64,000 bases of DNA, taken from NCBI RefSeq assembly GCF_012927245.1, contig NZ_JABBGE010000013.1:62001-126000 (forward strand). The letters are read 5' to 3'. The DNA comes from Streptomyces sp. R302 (lineage in GTDB: Bacteria; Actinomycetota; Actinomycetes; Streptomycetales; Streptomycetaceae). Positions 16,237-25,170 of the stretch are shown one piece after another (position 1 is the stretch's first letter; every line of letters begins with the position of its first letter). The translations under genes and the position numbers were made by a program. The notes below the pieces were generated by a model, which had not been told where the DNA came from, ran no database searches, and saw nothing but the letters and a program-made list of their open reading frames with translations.

Positions 16237-18078
16237 TCAGAGGAGGCGGACCGGCTTCTCGGGGCGTACGCCCGTCGTGGCCAGCCAGGCCCGCAGGGGC
16301 GCCGGGTCGCCCTCCTCCACCAGGGCCAGGACGTGCGGGGTGAGGTCCGTGGCCCGTACGCCGTCCACCAGCAGGGCCGGGCCGTCGAGCCAGTCCAGGC
16401 CCGGCGCGGCGCCGGTGGTGTCGACGGCGGCGCAGCAGACCAGCGCGGTCACGTGGTCGGCGAGGAGGTCGCGGCCGGTGCGGGGCGGGAGCAGCGGGCA
16501 GAGCGGCCAGGGGCCGTCCGGGCCGGAGAAGCCGGCGGCGCCGGCCGTGATCCGGGCCTCCCGCTCGGCGTCCTCGCGCGCCACCCGGGCGCTGAGCGCG
16601 GCGGCGAGCGTGTCGGCGGCGGGGTTGCTCACCTCGTCGTCCACGGGCACGGGGTGCTCGTCCCGCGGCGGCACGGGGTGCTCGTCCGCCGACGCTCCTG
16701 GGTGCTCGTCCTGCGCGGTCGTCAGGTCGGTCCCGGTCGGCAGGTGGGCCGCGTCCGGCAGCTGGGTCTCGGTCGTCAGGTGGGTCTCGGTCGTCAGGTG
16801 GGTCTCGGTCGTCAGGTGGGTGAGGACGCGGGTGAGCGTCGGGGCCTCGGCGGCGTCGGCCTCCTCGGGTCCGGTGGCGGCCGCCAGGCGGTCGAGGACC
16901 TCGTGGAGCCGGGCCGCGTCGGCCCGCCACTTCCGGTCGACGACCTCCTCCGGGTAGCGGCTCCACTCGACCGGCGCCCAGTCCGGGCCCGGCTCGGCGG
17001 GGCCGCCGTGGAAGAGCCGGGCGGCGAGCAGCGAGGCGGCCTCGTCCACGGCCCCGGGCTCCTCCAGGAGGTCGCAGGCCGGGCGCTCGCCGAGCCGGGA
17101 GGAGAAGCCCTCCGCGAGCCGGTCGCGGCGGGAGAGTTCGGTGAGGGCGGAGACCACGCCCGCGTCGAGCCCGGACGGCCAGCGGCCCATCCGCCAGGCG
17201 GGCAGCGCGACCCGGGTGAGGAGCCGGTCCCAGCCCGCGTACGCGAGCCCCACCTGCTCCTGGGCGACGATCCGGGTCCCCTGGTCCACGGCCTGCGCGC
17301 GCTCGGATCCGGCGGCGGCGACGCCGCGCTCCATCTCGGCGGCGTGCGTGCCGCAGGCCCGCAGCAGCAGCCGGGCCACCCGCCCGACGCCCCGGGCGCC
17401 GAACCGGCGCAGCGGGCCGAGACCGGGCTCGTCCGGGACGGCGACGGCGGCGTCGAGCCCGCGGACGAAGCGGCGGGCGGCGGCTATGTCGGGGTCGGCG
17501 GCCGGGCCGGTGCCGGCGACGACCGGCGCGAGGACCGCGCGCAGCTCGCCCACCCGCATCCACCACAGGAACGGGGAGCCTATGACGAGGACCGGCGAGC
17601 CGGTCGCGCCGGCCTGCCGGTGCGACCGGTGCGAACGGTCCTCCAGCCAGCTGTCGCAGTCCGGGGTCAGGGCTATCGCGGCGGGCGCGGGCACGCCGAG
17701 CCGGTCGGCGAGGTCCCGCACGAGGCGGTGGAGGTCGGGGGCGGCGGTCTCGGGGAGCTCCACCGTCGGCGTCACGGCCGGGCGGGCGCGGGCGACGACG
17801 AGGGCGACGGCCGCGGCGGCGAGCAGGACGAGGACCGCGAGGACGGTGACGATCCAGCGGGCGGTGGTCCACCCCGTACCCGTGAAGTGGCCGGTGACCT
17901 CACCCGCGTACAGCACCACGGCGACGGCGGCGGGGAGGATGGCGGCGCCGAGCGCCCGTCCGCGGATGCGCAGGACGGCGAGGGCGCGGGAGCGTGCGGC
18001 CCGCACGCCCCACTCCTCGCCGAGGCCGCTGTCGCTGCCGCCGTTTCCGAAGCCGCTGCCGGACACGCCGTACCTCAC
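16237..18078 (-). CDS. Membrane protein resembling an M48 peptidase without the zinc motif
   Basis: A 613-residue protein with two N-terminal membrane segments (residues about 43-63 and 74-96), then a region laid out like membrane-bound M48 peptidases: a catalytic-domain start (LHRLVRDLADRLGVPAPAAI), a PVLVIGSPFL strand, and the helix GELRAVLAPVVAG. In M48 enzymes this helix carries HExxH; here it is P-V-V-A-G, so it is probably not an active metalloprotease. The middle holds coding repeats: three copies of LTTETH (about residues 444-462) and DEHP-rich repeats. The N-terminal GSGFGNGGSDSG tail is low complexity. Function is unknown. The fold call is moderate. Confidence 0.65.
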   Translation of the reverse strand: MRYGVSGSGFGNGGSDSGLGEEWGVRAARSRALAVLRIRGRALGAAILPAAVAVVLYAGEVTGHFTGTGWTTARWIVTVLAVLVLLAAAAVALVVARARPAVTPTVELPETAAPDLHRLVRDLADRLGVPAPAAIALTPDCDSWLEDRSHRSHRQAGATGSPVLVIGSPFLWWMRVGELRAVLAPVVAGTGPAADPDIAAARRFVRGLDAAVAVPDEPGLGPLRRFGARGVGRVARLLLRACGTHAAEMERGVAAAGSERAQAVDQGTRIVAQEQVGLAYAGWDRLLTRVALPAWRMGRWPSGLDAGVVSALTELSRRDRLAEGFSSRLGERPACDLLEEPGAVDEAASLLAARLFHGGPAEPGPDWAPVEWSRYPEEVVDRKWRADAARLHEVLDRLAAATGPEEADAAEAPTLTRVLTHLTTETHLTTETHLTTETQLPDAAHLPTGTDLTTAQDEHPGASADEHPVPPRDEHPVPVDDEVSNPAADTLAAALSARVAREDAEREARITAGAAGFSGPDGPWPLCPLLPPRTGRDLLADHVTALVCCAAVDTTGAAPGLDWLDGPALLVDGVRATDLTPHVLALVEEGDPAPLRAWLATTGVRPEKPVRLL

Positions 18079-18278
18079 CCCCTCTCCCCGTCCTGGACGG
18101 GACTACCCGTGGCGGTGTTGCTCACTCCCCCACTGTGGCACCCGTCACCGACATCGCAATGCCGATGGGCCAAGTGCCGGAACGCCTGCGCCGCACCCTA
18201 GTTGGGGCTTCGGCGGGCGTCATCCAGATGGCCGAGTCGTCACTCGATCGAATGGCTTTGGGTAAAGGTGGTGCCGGT

Positions 18279-18312
18279 GGCGCGGCCGGTCGCTTGACTT
18301 CCCGGCCGCGCC
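18279..18312 (-). terminator. Terminator downstream of purD
   Basis: A GGCGCGGCCGG/CCGGCCGCGCC stem of 11 bp with a 12-base loop lies 17 bases beyond the purD stop, on its downstream side. There is no U-tract, as is common for Streptomyces hairpins. Confidence 0.6.
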
Positions 18313-18328
18313 CTCGCTCCCGTACGGC

Positions 18329-19579
<1,251 letters not shown>

Positions 19580-19640
19580 GCCAGCCAGGGTAGCCCGATG
19601 GCCGGGAAGCTCCTTGTGCGGGCCACCGAGCGAGACGTCC

Positions 19641-21788
19641 CTAGTCGTTCGTGTATTCCTCCACAACAGTGGCGCCGAGCTCGCGCACGATCAGCTCGTG
19701 CCCGGAGAGCGCCGACTCCACGAGGTCCGGATCGTCCTCCTCCGGCACGTCGTCCTCGGGCGCCACGGGCTGCGGCTGCGGCGGCCGCTGCTGTACGGGC
19801 GCGGGCGCCGGAGCCTGCGCGGGCGCGGGCTGCGCGTGCGCGACGGGCGGAGCCTGTACGGGGGCGGGCGCGGCGGCGGGGGCGGGAGCGGGCGCGGGCG
19901 GGGCCGGGGGCCGACCGCTTCCGCCTCCGCCACCGCTGAAGCCGCCGCCTCCGCCGAAGCCGCTGCCGCCGCCGAAGCCTCCGCCGCCGCCTCCGCCCGA
20001 GAAGTTCCCTCCCGGGCTGCCGGCGCCGGGCGGGGGCGCGGAGCCGCCCGACGGGTCGACGATCGCCTCGATCTTCCACTGCACGTTGAACTGCTCGGCG
20101 AGGGCGGCCTTGAGGACGTCCTCGCTGCCGCTGCTCGCGAAGTTGTCCCGCGCGCCGGCGTTGAGGAAGCCGATCTGGAGCGTGGTGCCGTCGAAACCGG
20201 CCACCTGCGCGTTCTGACTCAGCAGGATCCAGGTGAAGCGGCGGCGGTTCTTGACCGCTTCGAGGATCGACGGCCACATGTTCCGCACCTGAGCGGCACC
20301 GGCGGCCATGTCGCCGGCGGGAGCGGGCGCGGCGGCCGGGGACGGGGGCGGAGTGGGCGCGGCCGCGGGTGCGGGCGCGGCGGGGGCCGGGGCTCCGGCG
20401 GTCGGCCACCCGCCGGGCCGCGCGGCGCCGGGCCAGGCACCGGGCTGCGGCGCCTGCGGCGACTGCTGCACGGGGGCGGCGGGGGCAGGTGCCGGTGCCG
20501 GGGTGGGTGCGGGGCTCGGGGGCAGGGGCGGCGGGGCGATCGGCGTATGGGCGTCGGGCCCGGGGACGTACCCCATCGGCGGCCCGGCGGGCGGGGCCGG
20601 CGTGAAGACGGCGGCGGCGGGCGCGCTCTGGGCGCCGCGCTCCAGCCGGTCGAGCCGGGCGAGCAGCGACCGCTCGTCGTCGAAGGCGGCGGGCAGCAGC
20701 ACGCGCGCGCAGATCAGCTCCAGCTGGAGGCGCGGCGAGGTGGCACCGCGCATCTCGGTCAGCCCCTCGTTGACGAGGTCGGCGGCGCGGCTCAGCTCGG
20801 CGGCGCCGAACACGGACGCCTGCGCCTGCATCCGCTCCACGACATCGGCGGGCGCGTCGATGAGCCCCTTCTCGCCGGCGTCGGGCACGGCCGCGAGGAT
20901 CACGAGGTCCCGCAGCCGCTCCAGCAGGTCGGCGACGAAGCGGCGGGGGTCGTTGCCGCCCTCGATGACGCGGTCGACGACCTCGAAGGCGGCGGCGCCG
21001 TCGCCCGAGGCGAAGGCGTCGACGACGGAGTCGAGCAGCGACCCGTCCGTATAGCCGAGGAGCGAGGTCGCCATGGCATACGTCACACCCTCCTCGCCCG
21101 CACCGGCGAGGAGCTGGTCCATCACGGACATGGAGTCACGGACGGACCCGGCACCGGCGCGCACGACGAGCGGCAGCACGCCGTCGTCGACGGGAATGCC
21201 CTCCCGCCCGCACACCTCGCCCAGGTACTCCCGGAGCGTCCCCGGAGGCACGAGCCGGAAGGGATAGTGGTGCGTCCGGGAACGGATGGTCCCGATGACC
21301 TTCTCGGGCTCGGTCGTCGCGAAGATGAACTTGAGGTGCTCCGGCGGCTCCTCGACCACCTTGAGCAGGGCGTTGAACCCCGCCGAGGTGACCATGTGGG
21401 CCTCGTCGATGATGTAGATCTTGTACCGGCTGGAGGCGGGCCCGAAGAAGGCCTTCTCCCGCAGGTCACGAGCGTCGTCGACACCACCGTGCGAGGCGGC
21501 GTCGATCTCGATGACGTCGATGGACCCCGGTCCGTTGCGCGCGAGGTCCCGACAGGACTGGCACTCGCCGCACGGCGTCGGCGTCGGCCCCTGCTCGCAG
21601 TTCAGGCACCGCGCGAGGATCCGCGCACTGGTCGTCTTGCCGCACCCGCGGGGCCCGCTGAACAGGTACGCGTGATTGACCCGGTTGTTCCGCAGGGCCT
21701 GCTGCAACGGGTCGGTGACATGCTCCTGCCCGATGACCTCGGCGAAGGACTCGGGGCGGTAGCGGCGGTACAGCGCGAGAGACGACAC
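19641..21788 (-). CDS. dnaX: DNA polymerase III subunit gamma/tau
   Basis: DnaX is the clamp-loader ATPase and, as tau, links polymerase cores. The GTG at 21788 (VSSLALYRRYRP) gives 715 residues. The AAA+ module has Walker A GPRGCGKT at residues 45-52, a zinc module with Cys64, 73, 76 and 79, and Walker B IIDEAH. The central lid and collar lead to an Ala/Pro-rich linker, then a conserved C-terminal tau-like domain with a long glycine/serine/phenylalanine-rich segment (about 19920-20010) and a final Pro/Ala-rich stretch. No A-rich slippery site for a gamma product was noticed. The SRP RNA gene lies 64 bases upstream on the same strand, as in other actinomycetes. Confidence 0.95.
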   Translation of the reverse strand: MSSLALYRRYRPESFAEVIGQEHVTDPLQQALRNNRVNHAYLFSGPRGCGKTTSARILARCLNCEQGPTPTPCGECQSCRDLARNGPGSIDVIEIDAASHGGVDDARDLREKAFFGPASSRYKIYIIDEAHMVTSAGFNALLKVVEEPPEHLKFIFATTEPEKVIGTIRSRTHHYPFRLVPPGTLREYLGEVCGREGIPVDDGVLPLVVRAGAGSVRDSMSVMDQLLAGAGEEGVTYAMATSLLGYTDGSLLDSVVDAFASGDGAAAFEVVDRVIEGGNDPRRFVADLLERLRDLVILAAVPDAGEKGLIDAPADVVERMQAQASVFGAAELSRAADLVNEGLTEMRGATSPRLQLELICARVLLPAAFDDERSLLARLDRLERGAQSAPAAAVFTPAPPAGPPMGYVPGPDAHTPIAPPPLPPSPAPTPAPAPAPAAPVQQSPQAPQPGAWPGAARPGGWPTAGAPAPAAPAPAAAPTPPPSPAAAPAPAGDMAAGAAQVRNMWPSILEAVKNRRRFTWILLSQNAQVAGFDGTTLQIGFLNAGARDNFASSGSEDVLKAALAEQFNVQWKIEAIVDPSGGSAPPPGAGSPGGNFSGGGGGGGFGGGSGFGGGGGFSGGGGGSGRPPAPPAPAPAPAAAPAPVQAPPVAHAQPAPAQAPAPAPVQQRPPQPQPVAPEDDVPEEDDPDLVESALSGHELIVRELGATVVEEYTND

Positions 21789-21852
21789 GTATACGAGGGT
21801 ATCGGCGCCCACCGACAACCCGGGAAAACCCACCGGGCCCGCAGAACGCAAG

Positions 21853-21942
21853 CGCCCCCCACGCACCCGCCAGAGCCGACCTACCCTTGCTGCCTTCCGG
21901 CCCTGGGGGAGTTCAGTCAGATAGCGCCGCGTGAGGGGCTCC
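21853..21942 (-). ncRNA. ffs: Signal recognition particle RNA (4.5S type)
   Basis: On the minus strand the invariant SRP domain IV core CAGGGCCGGAAGGCAGCA is present, flanked by arms that pair to a long hairpin (CCCCTCACGC near the 5' end with GCGTGGGG near the 3' end). The RNA of about 90 bases binds Ffh for membrane targeting of nascent proteins. Ends are approximate. A TAGGCT about five bases upstream of the stem is a plausible -10 box. Confidence 0.93.
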
Positions 21943-22073
21943 GCCCAGCCTACCCGATCCGAACCCCCACACCAGCCCTCCCTCCCACCCACTCCTCTCC
22001 CCCGCCCTCCCCCGCCCTCCCCCTCGTGGATCACGTTCGCGAGCACCCTCCGCGGTCATGTAATGTTCTCCAC

Positions 22074-22158
22074 GGAGGATTCGCCTAGAGGCCTAGGGCG
22101 CACGCTTGGAAAGCGTGTTGGGGGCAACCCCTCACGAGTTCGAATCTCGTATCCTCCG
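22074..22158 (+). tRNA. tRNA-Ser (anticodon GGA)
   Basis: An 85-base class II tRNA: acceptor GGAGGAT/ATCCTCC, anticodon stem CACGC/GCGTG with GGA, a long variable arm (TTGGGGGCAACCCCT), and a standard T arm GTTCGAATC. Discriminator G, no CCA. The conserved backbone (dnaX, ffs) ends here and accessory genes begin just downstream. Confidence 0.97.
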
Positions 22159-22180
22159 CAGCCGCCTAAACAGGCGAAAC

Positions 22181-22213
22181 GAAGGTCCCGACCGCACAGC
22201 GGCCGGGACCTTC
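22181..22213 (+). terminator. Terminator after tRNA-Ser(GGA)
   Basis: GAAGGTCCCG-A-CCGC pairs with GCGG-C-CGGGACCTTC (one A-C mismatch, three-base loop), 22 bases after the tRNA. It belongs to the same hairpin family as those after the tRNA-Gly(GCC) genes. Confidence 0.82.
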
Positions 22214-22277
22214 GTCGTTCCGTGGTTGCGGTTGCCAGCCCGGATCCGACTCCACGTCGTCCTCTGAGGCTGAAGCG

Positions 22278-22315
22278 CAGTGTGGCCCTGCCTGGATCCC
22301 GGCAGGGCCACACTG
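22278..22315. terminator. Terminator downstream of small membrane protein gene
   Basis: A perfect 15-bp inverted repeat (CAGTGTGGCCCTGCC with its complement, 8-base loop) lies 17 bases beyond the stop of the minus-strand gene at 22333 and converges on the tRNA-Ser terminator. Confidence 0.82.
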
Positions 22316-22332
22316 CTGTTCGAGGGACGGAG

Positions 22333-22605
22333 TCAGGTCACCGACTCCGTCACGGCCGGAGTGAAGACCAGTGCGATGACCAGCTGGAGGACCAGTCCGG
22401 CTCCGACCATCACCATCGCTGCTCGGGTGAGCGAGGTGATGGGACGGTGCACGAGCCACAGTGAGGCAGCGATCACGCCGGCCGCGATCACGCTCAGAGT
22501 GGTCCCCAAATACCAGCTGACCGGGGCGGCGGCGATGCCCGCTGCAGCCAGCAGCACGGCCGCGAGGTCGAGGGGGGCAAGCCGCCGGCGGTTGGTGTGC
22601 TCCAT
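22333..22605 (-). CDS. Small membrane protein of unknown function
   Basis: A 90-residue protein with a short basic N-terminus (MEHTNRRRLAP) and three closely spaced hydrophobic segments, about residues 13-33, 36-52 and 60-82. It therefore spans the membrane two or three times and has almost no soluble part. It is the last gene of a run of minus-strand accessory genes that starts with the Shedu gene; the gap to the next upstream gene is 55 bases. No family was recognised. It could be an immunity-like, membrane-stress or sigma-regulon protein, but nothing in the sequence decides this. Confidence 0.6.
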   Translation of the reverse strand: MEHTNRRRLAPLDLAAVLLAAAGIAAAPVSWYLGTTLSVIAAGVIAASLWLVHRPITSLTRAAMVMVGAGLVLQLVIALVFTPAVTESVT

Positions 22606-22660
22606 GACAGTCCTCGCGCTTCCTTCTTCTCCGCTACAGATGCCCTGCCGGCCTACGCGG

Positions 22661-23266
22661 TCAGCTCAGGGTGCAGGAGGCCCGCTGGGAGTACAGGCCC
22701 GTCGCGCCGCCCCGGATCTGCCCGCACTCGCTGGTGCTGTAACCGTACTGGCCGATTCCGAAGGTGAACTTCTGCTTGGTGTACTGCCGGACCTCCCAGC
22801 CGACGTTCCGGCTGCCCGCTCCGTCGTTGCCCGAGTAGCTCCACCCCGGGGTCGCGGTCTCGCCTCCCCGGTCATAGACCTTGTAGCTGGTGATCTTGCC
22901 GCCGCTCCCGCACCACTCCAGACCCTGCCACCAGGTGTACACGGTGTTGCCGGCGGCCGCCTTCTTGCCCCACCGCTGCCAGGTGTTCCAGCACCCCAGG
23001 GCGCCGGCCTCGCTCTTGGCGCCCGGGACGGCCTGGATCTCGGTCTTCAGCAGCACGGTCTTGACCGGCTTGGTGCTGTGCTCCATGGCCTCCTTCTCGG
23101 CCCCGGAGAGGCCGGCGTACGCCTGCTCCGGGTTGCCCGAGTCGAAGACCCGCTGAGCGATCTTCAGGCCGTCGAGCTGGGACTCATCGGCCTGGGCGGC
23201 CGGGGCGACGGCCCCGAGTGTGACCGCCACGGCCGCGGTGGCTATTGCGACGCGGATCTTCCGCAT
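22661..23266 (-). CDS. Secreted protein with four cysteines, unknown function
   Basis: The ATG at 23266 follows AGGAGGAGAACC, an excellent ribosome binding site, so it replaces the upstream start of the open frame. The 201-residue product has a Sec signal peptide (MRKIRVAIATAAVAVTLGAV, cleavage near AQA-DE). The mature part has a helical first half and a Trp/Gly/Tyr-rich second half with four cysteines (contexts GALGCWN, GLEWCGS, STSECGQ and RASCTLS), which may form two disulfides outside the cell. No family was recognised. It lies 161 bases after the sigma/anti-sigma pair on the same strand, so it could be a target of that sigma factor. Confidence 0.7.
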   Translation of the reverse strand: MRKIRVAIATAAVAVTLGAVAPAAQADESQLDGLKIAQRVFDSGNPEQAYAGLSGAEKEAMEHSTKPVKTVLLKTEIQAVPGAKSEAGALGCWNTWQRWGKKAAAGNTVYTWWQGLEWCGSGGKITSYKVYDRGGETATPGWSYSGNDGAGSRNVGWEVRQYTKQKFTFGIGQYGYSTSECGQIRGGATGLYSQRASCTLS

Positions 23267-23427
23267 GGTTCTCCTCCTGCTTGGTCGAGGCAGGGGGGAG
23301 CACATGAGAACTGAAGTTCCCACCCCCCGTGGAACGACGATCACGTTTCCACGGTTTGTGGTGTTGCGTCAATTAACTTCTGTGATTGAGACGAAAGTTG
23401 TGGTTTGGAGGCTTTGATTCCGATTTG

Positions 23428-24162
23428 TCAGGAGTGCGGAACTCGCGAGGTGTTCACGGAAGTGACCGTCACCCCGGCGGAGTTGAAGGCTTCGGCTTCC
23501 ACCGGGTCAGCGCCGGAGGGCCACCAGGCGAAGAAGTAGCCATTCGCCGTCGTGGCCGTGACGTGGCGGCCGTCCGAAGTGCCGACGGTGACCTTGACCA
23601 CGTCGGAGGAGACCCGGCCGTACACGTAGCGGGCGGCGTCCTCGCCGTTGGTCTTGCCGCCGTTGCCGGCGACCGAAAGCTTCTCCCCGCCACTCAGGCC
23701 CGGAACCTCGCTGCGGCCGGCCATCAGACTGTCCGTACCGTCGAGGCACACGCCCGCGCTGTTGTCGTTGCCGAGCATGACCGCCGTGATCTCGCCGCGG
23801 CGTTCCGCCAGGACCGGCGACAGCTTTCCGGTGCCCACGGGCCCCATCGAGCCGTCCGGAAGCCTCTGCTCGCATGAGGCGGCGAGCGAGGTGGTGTCGC
23901 TGAGCCGGACCGCGTCCGGCACAGCGGTCCACGAGGCGTAGGCGCTGTCGGAGCCGGCGAGCAGGCCGATCGCCGTCCACGCGCAGACGCCCGCCGCGAC
24001 GGTTCCCGCCGCGATGCCCAGCCGCAGGCGACGGCTCGGAGCGCGCCGTGCTCGCGGGACCCCGCGGGGGGTGGCTTCCGCTTCTCGGACCAGGGCGGCC
24101 CTGAGCTGTTCCTTCCGCATCGCGGGCAGGGAGCGGGCGGGGGGCAGGTCGTGGGGACTCAT
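23428..24162 (-). CDS. Membrane-anchored partner of the ECF sigma factor (putative anti-sigma)
   Basis: This 244-residue protein starts inside the sigma gene's stop (ATGA overlap at 24159-24162), the usual position for an anti-sigma factor. It has a cytoplasmic basic region of about 48 residues, one membrane helix (about 49-69, GIAAGTVAAGVCAWTAIGLLAG), and an extracellular domain of about 170 residues with two cysteines (SCEQRL, GVCLDG). No zinc-binding HxxxCxxC motif is present in the short N-terminal part, so it is not a standard ZAS anti-sigma protein. Function as a sigma regulator is inferred from gene order. Confidence 0.65.
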   Translation of the reverse strand: MSPHDLPPARSLPAMRKEQLRAALVREAEATPRGVPRARRAPSRRLRLGIAAGTVAAGVCAWTAIGLLAGSDSAYASWTAVPDAVRLSDTTSLAASCEQRLPDGSMGPVGTGKLSPVLAERRGEITAVMLGNDNSAGVCLDGTDSLMAGRSEVPGLSGGEKLSVAGNGGKTNGEDAARYVYGRVSSDVVKVTVGTSDGRHVTATTANGYFFAWWPSGADPVEAEAFNSAGVTVTSVNTSRVPHS

Positions 24163-24776
24163 ACGGCGGCTCCAGGGAGTTGACGTGCGGGCGGCTGGAA
24201 CAGGGCGGCGTCCTCACGCAGGTGCCGCAGCCTGTGGCGGGCCCGGGACAGGCGGGAGCGCACGGTTCCCACGGGAATGTCCAGGGCTGCGGCGGTCGCG
24301 GCGTAGTCGAGTTCACCGAAGACATGCAGTTCGATGACGTCACGCTCATGGCGGGGAAGCGCGCGCAGATGCTCGCGCACCTGCCGCATCCGTTCCTCGT
24401 CGTCCATCCTGTGCGCTACGGCATCCGCGATGTCCGGCTCGTGCGGCGGGTCGGGCAGGCGTCCGAGCGCCGCCCGGTAGCGGCTGATCGAGCGGTGATG
24501 CTTCTGGGTGATGCGATGGGCGAGGCCGAAGAGCAGCGGCAGCGCCGAGTCGCCGTCCACCGTCAGCCGCTCCCTCAGCCGCCATGCCTCCAGGAACACC
24601 ACCGAGACCAGGTCATCGGCCTCGGACCAGGAAGCTGTGCGGCGGAAACAGTAGGTGTAGACGGCGTCCGCGTGTCGGGCGAAGAGCCACCCGAGCGCGT
24701 CCGCGTCGCCTGCTGCGCACTCGGCCCACAAGCGGCGGTCGTCCGTCTGTGTGGCTGGTGCCTCGAAACTGTTCAC
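24159..24776 (-). CDS. ECF-type RNA polymerase sigma factor
   Basis: A 205-residue sigma-70 family ECF protein. Region 2 covers ALGWLFARHADAVYTYCFRR to SVVFLEAWRLRERL, and region 4 covers LRALPRHERDVIELHVFGEL to GTVRSRLSRARHRLRHL. The open frame extends to 25094, but that part overlaps the next gene and is not sigma-like; GTG 24776 (VNSFEAPATQTDD) fits family length and leaves a 76-base gap to the upstream gene. Its start lies just behind a G-run rather than a clear Shine-Dalgarno sequence. It is coupled to the membrane protein gene downstream, forming a sigma plus regulator pair. Its regulon is unknown. Confidence 0.86.
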   Translation of the reverse strand: MNSFEAPATQTDDRRLWAECAAGDADALGWLFARHADAVYTYCFRRTASWSEADDLVSVVFLEAWRLRERLTVDGDSALPLLFGLAHRITQKHHRSISRYRAALGRLPDPPHEPDIADAVAHRMDDEERMRQVREHLRALPRHERDVIELHVFGELDYAATAAALDIPVGTVRSRLSRARHRLRHLREDAALFQPPARQLPGAAV

Positions 24777-24852
24777 ACCCCCATATACCCGCGGCCGTCG
24801 GATGAGTTCCCGCGTGGTGGAACGCCGTTGCCTCCCGTTGCCGGTGATCCGC

Positions 24853-25170
24853 CTACCACTCGTCCGTGTCGCCGTACTTCCCCGGATGCCGTGCGCGGTC
24901 CACAGCCTGTGCGCACGCCTCGGCGAAGGCCGCTTCCACGGCTGTCCTGTCCGTGCCGCGGGCGCGGGCTTCGACCTCCTGACCCTCGCCGGGGCGGCGA
25001 GCGGTGCGCCAGGCCGAGGCGCGATCGGTGTAGCGGCCGGTCTCGAACTCCCAGACCGGCACCGACCACTGTTCGGGCACGCCGGTCGCCGCACGTTCCC
25101 CGCCAGGGATGAACACGGCTCGGGCGGTCATGTCACGGCGCTCCGAGGCTCTGCGCGACAAGCCTTTCAT
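24853..25170 (-). CDS. Unknown 105-residue protein coupled to SduA
   Basis: A small soluble protein with no recognised family. Its ATG at 25170 overlaps the stop of the Shedu nuclease gene (ATGA), so the two are translated together. The N-terminal half has short beta-like stretches (MTARAVFIPGGE, WSVPVWEFETGRYTD), the C-terminal half is a charged, Ala/Arg/Glu-rich helix region ending PGKYGDTDEW. Nothing resembles a membrane segment or a nuclease. Given the coupling, it may regulate, protect from or assist the nuclease, but this is inference only. It could also be a passenger gene. Confidence 0.6.
   Translation of the reverse strand: MKGLSRRASERRDMTARAVFIPGGERAATGVPEQWSVPVWEFETGRYTDRASAWRTARRPGEGQEVEARARGTDRTAVEAAFAEACAQAVDRARHPGKYGDTDEW

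Noticed and set aside
19920..20010. Programmed frameshift in dnaX
   Set aside because: No A-rich slippery heptamer or suitable stop in the -1 frame was noticed; the full-length tau-like frame is continuous.
22074..22158. Integrated element attachment site at tRNA-Ser(GGA)
   Set aside because: No second copy of the tRNA 3' end was found within the accessory block and no integrase gene is present, so an att pair cannot be claimed.
24777..25094. N-terminal extension of the ECF sigma frame
   Set aside because: Overlaps the 105-residue gene, is Arg/Pro-rich and unlike sigma region 1; the start was placed at 24776 instead.
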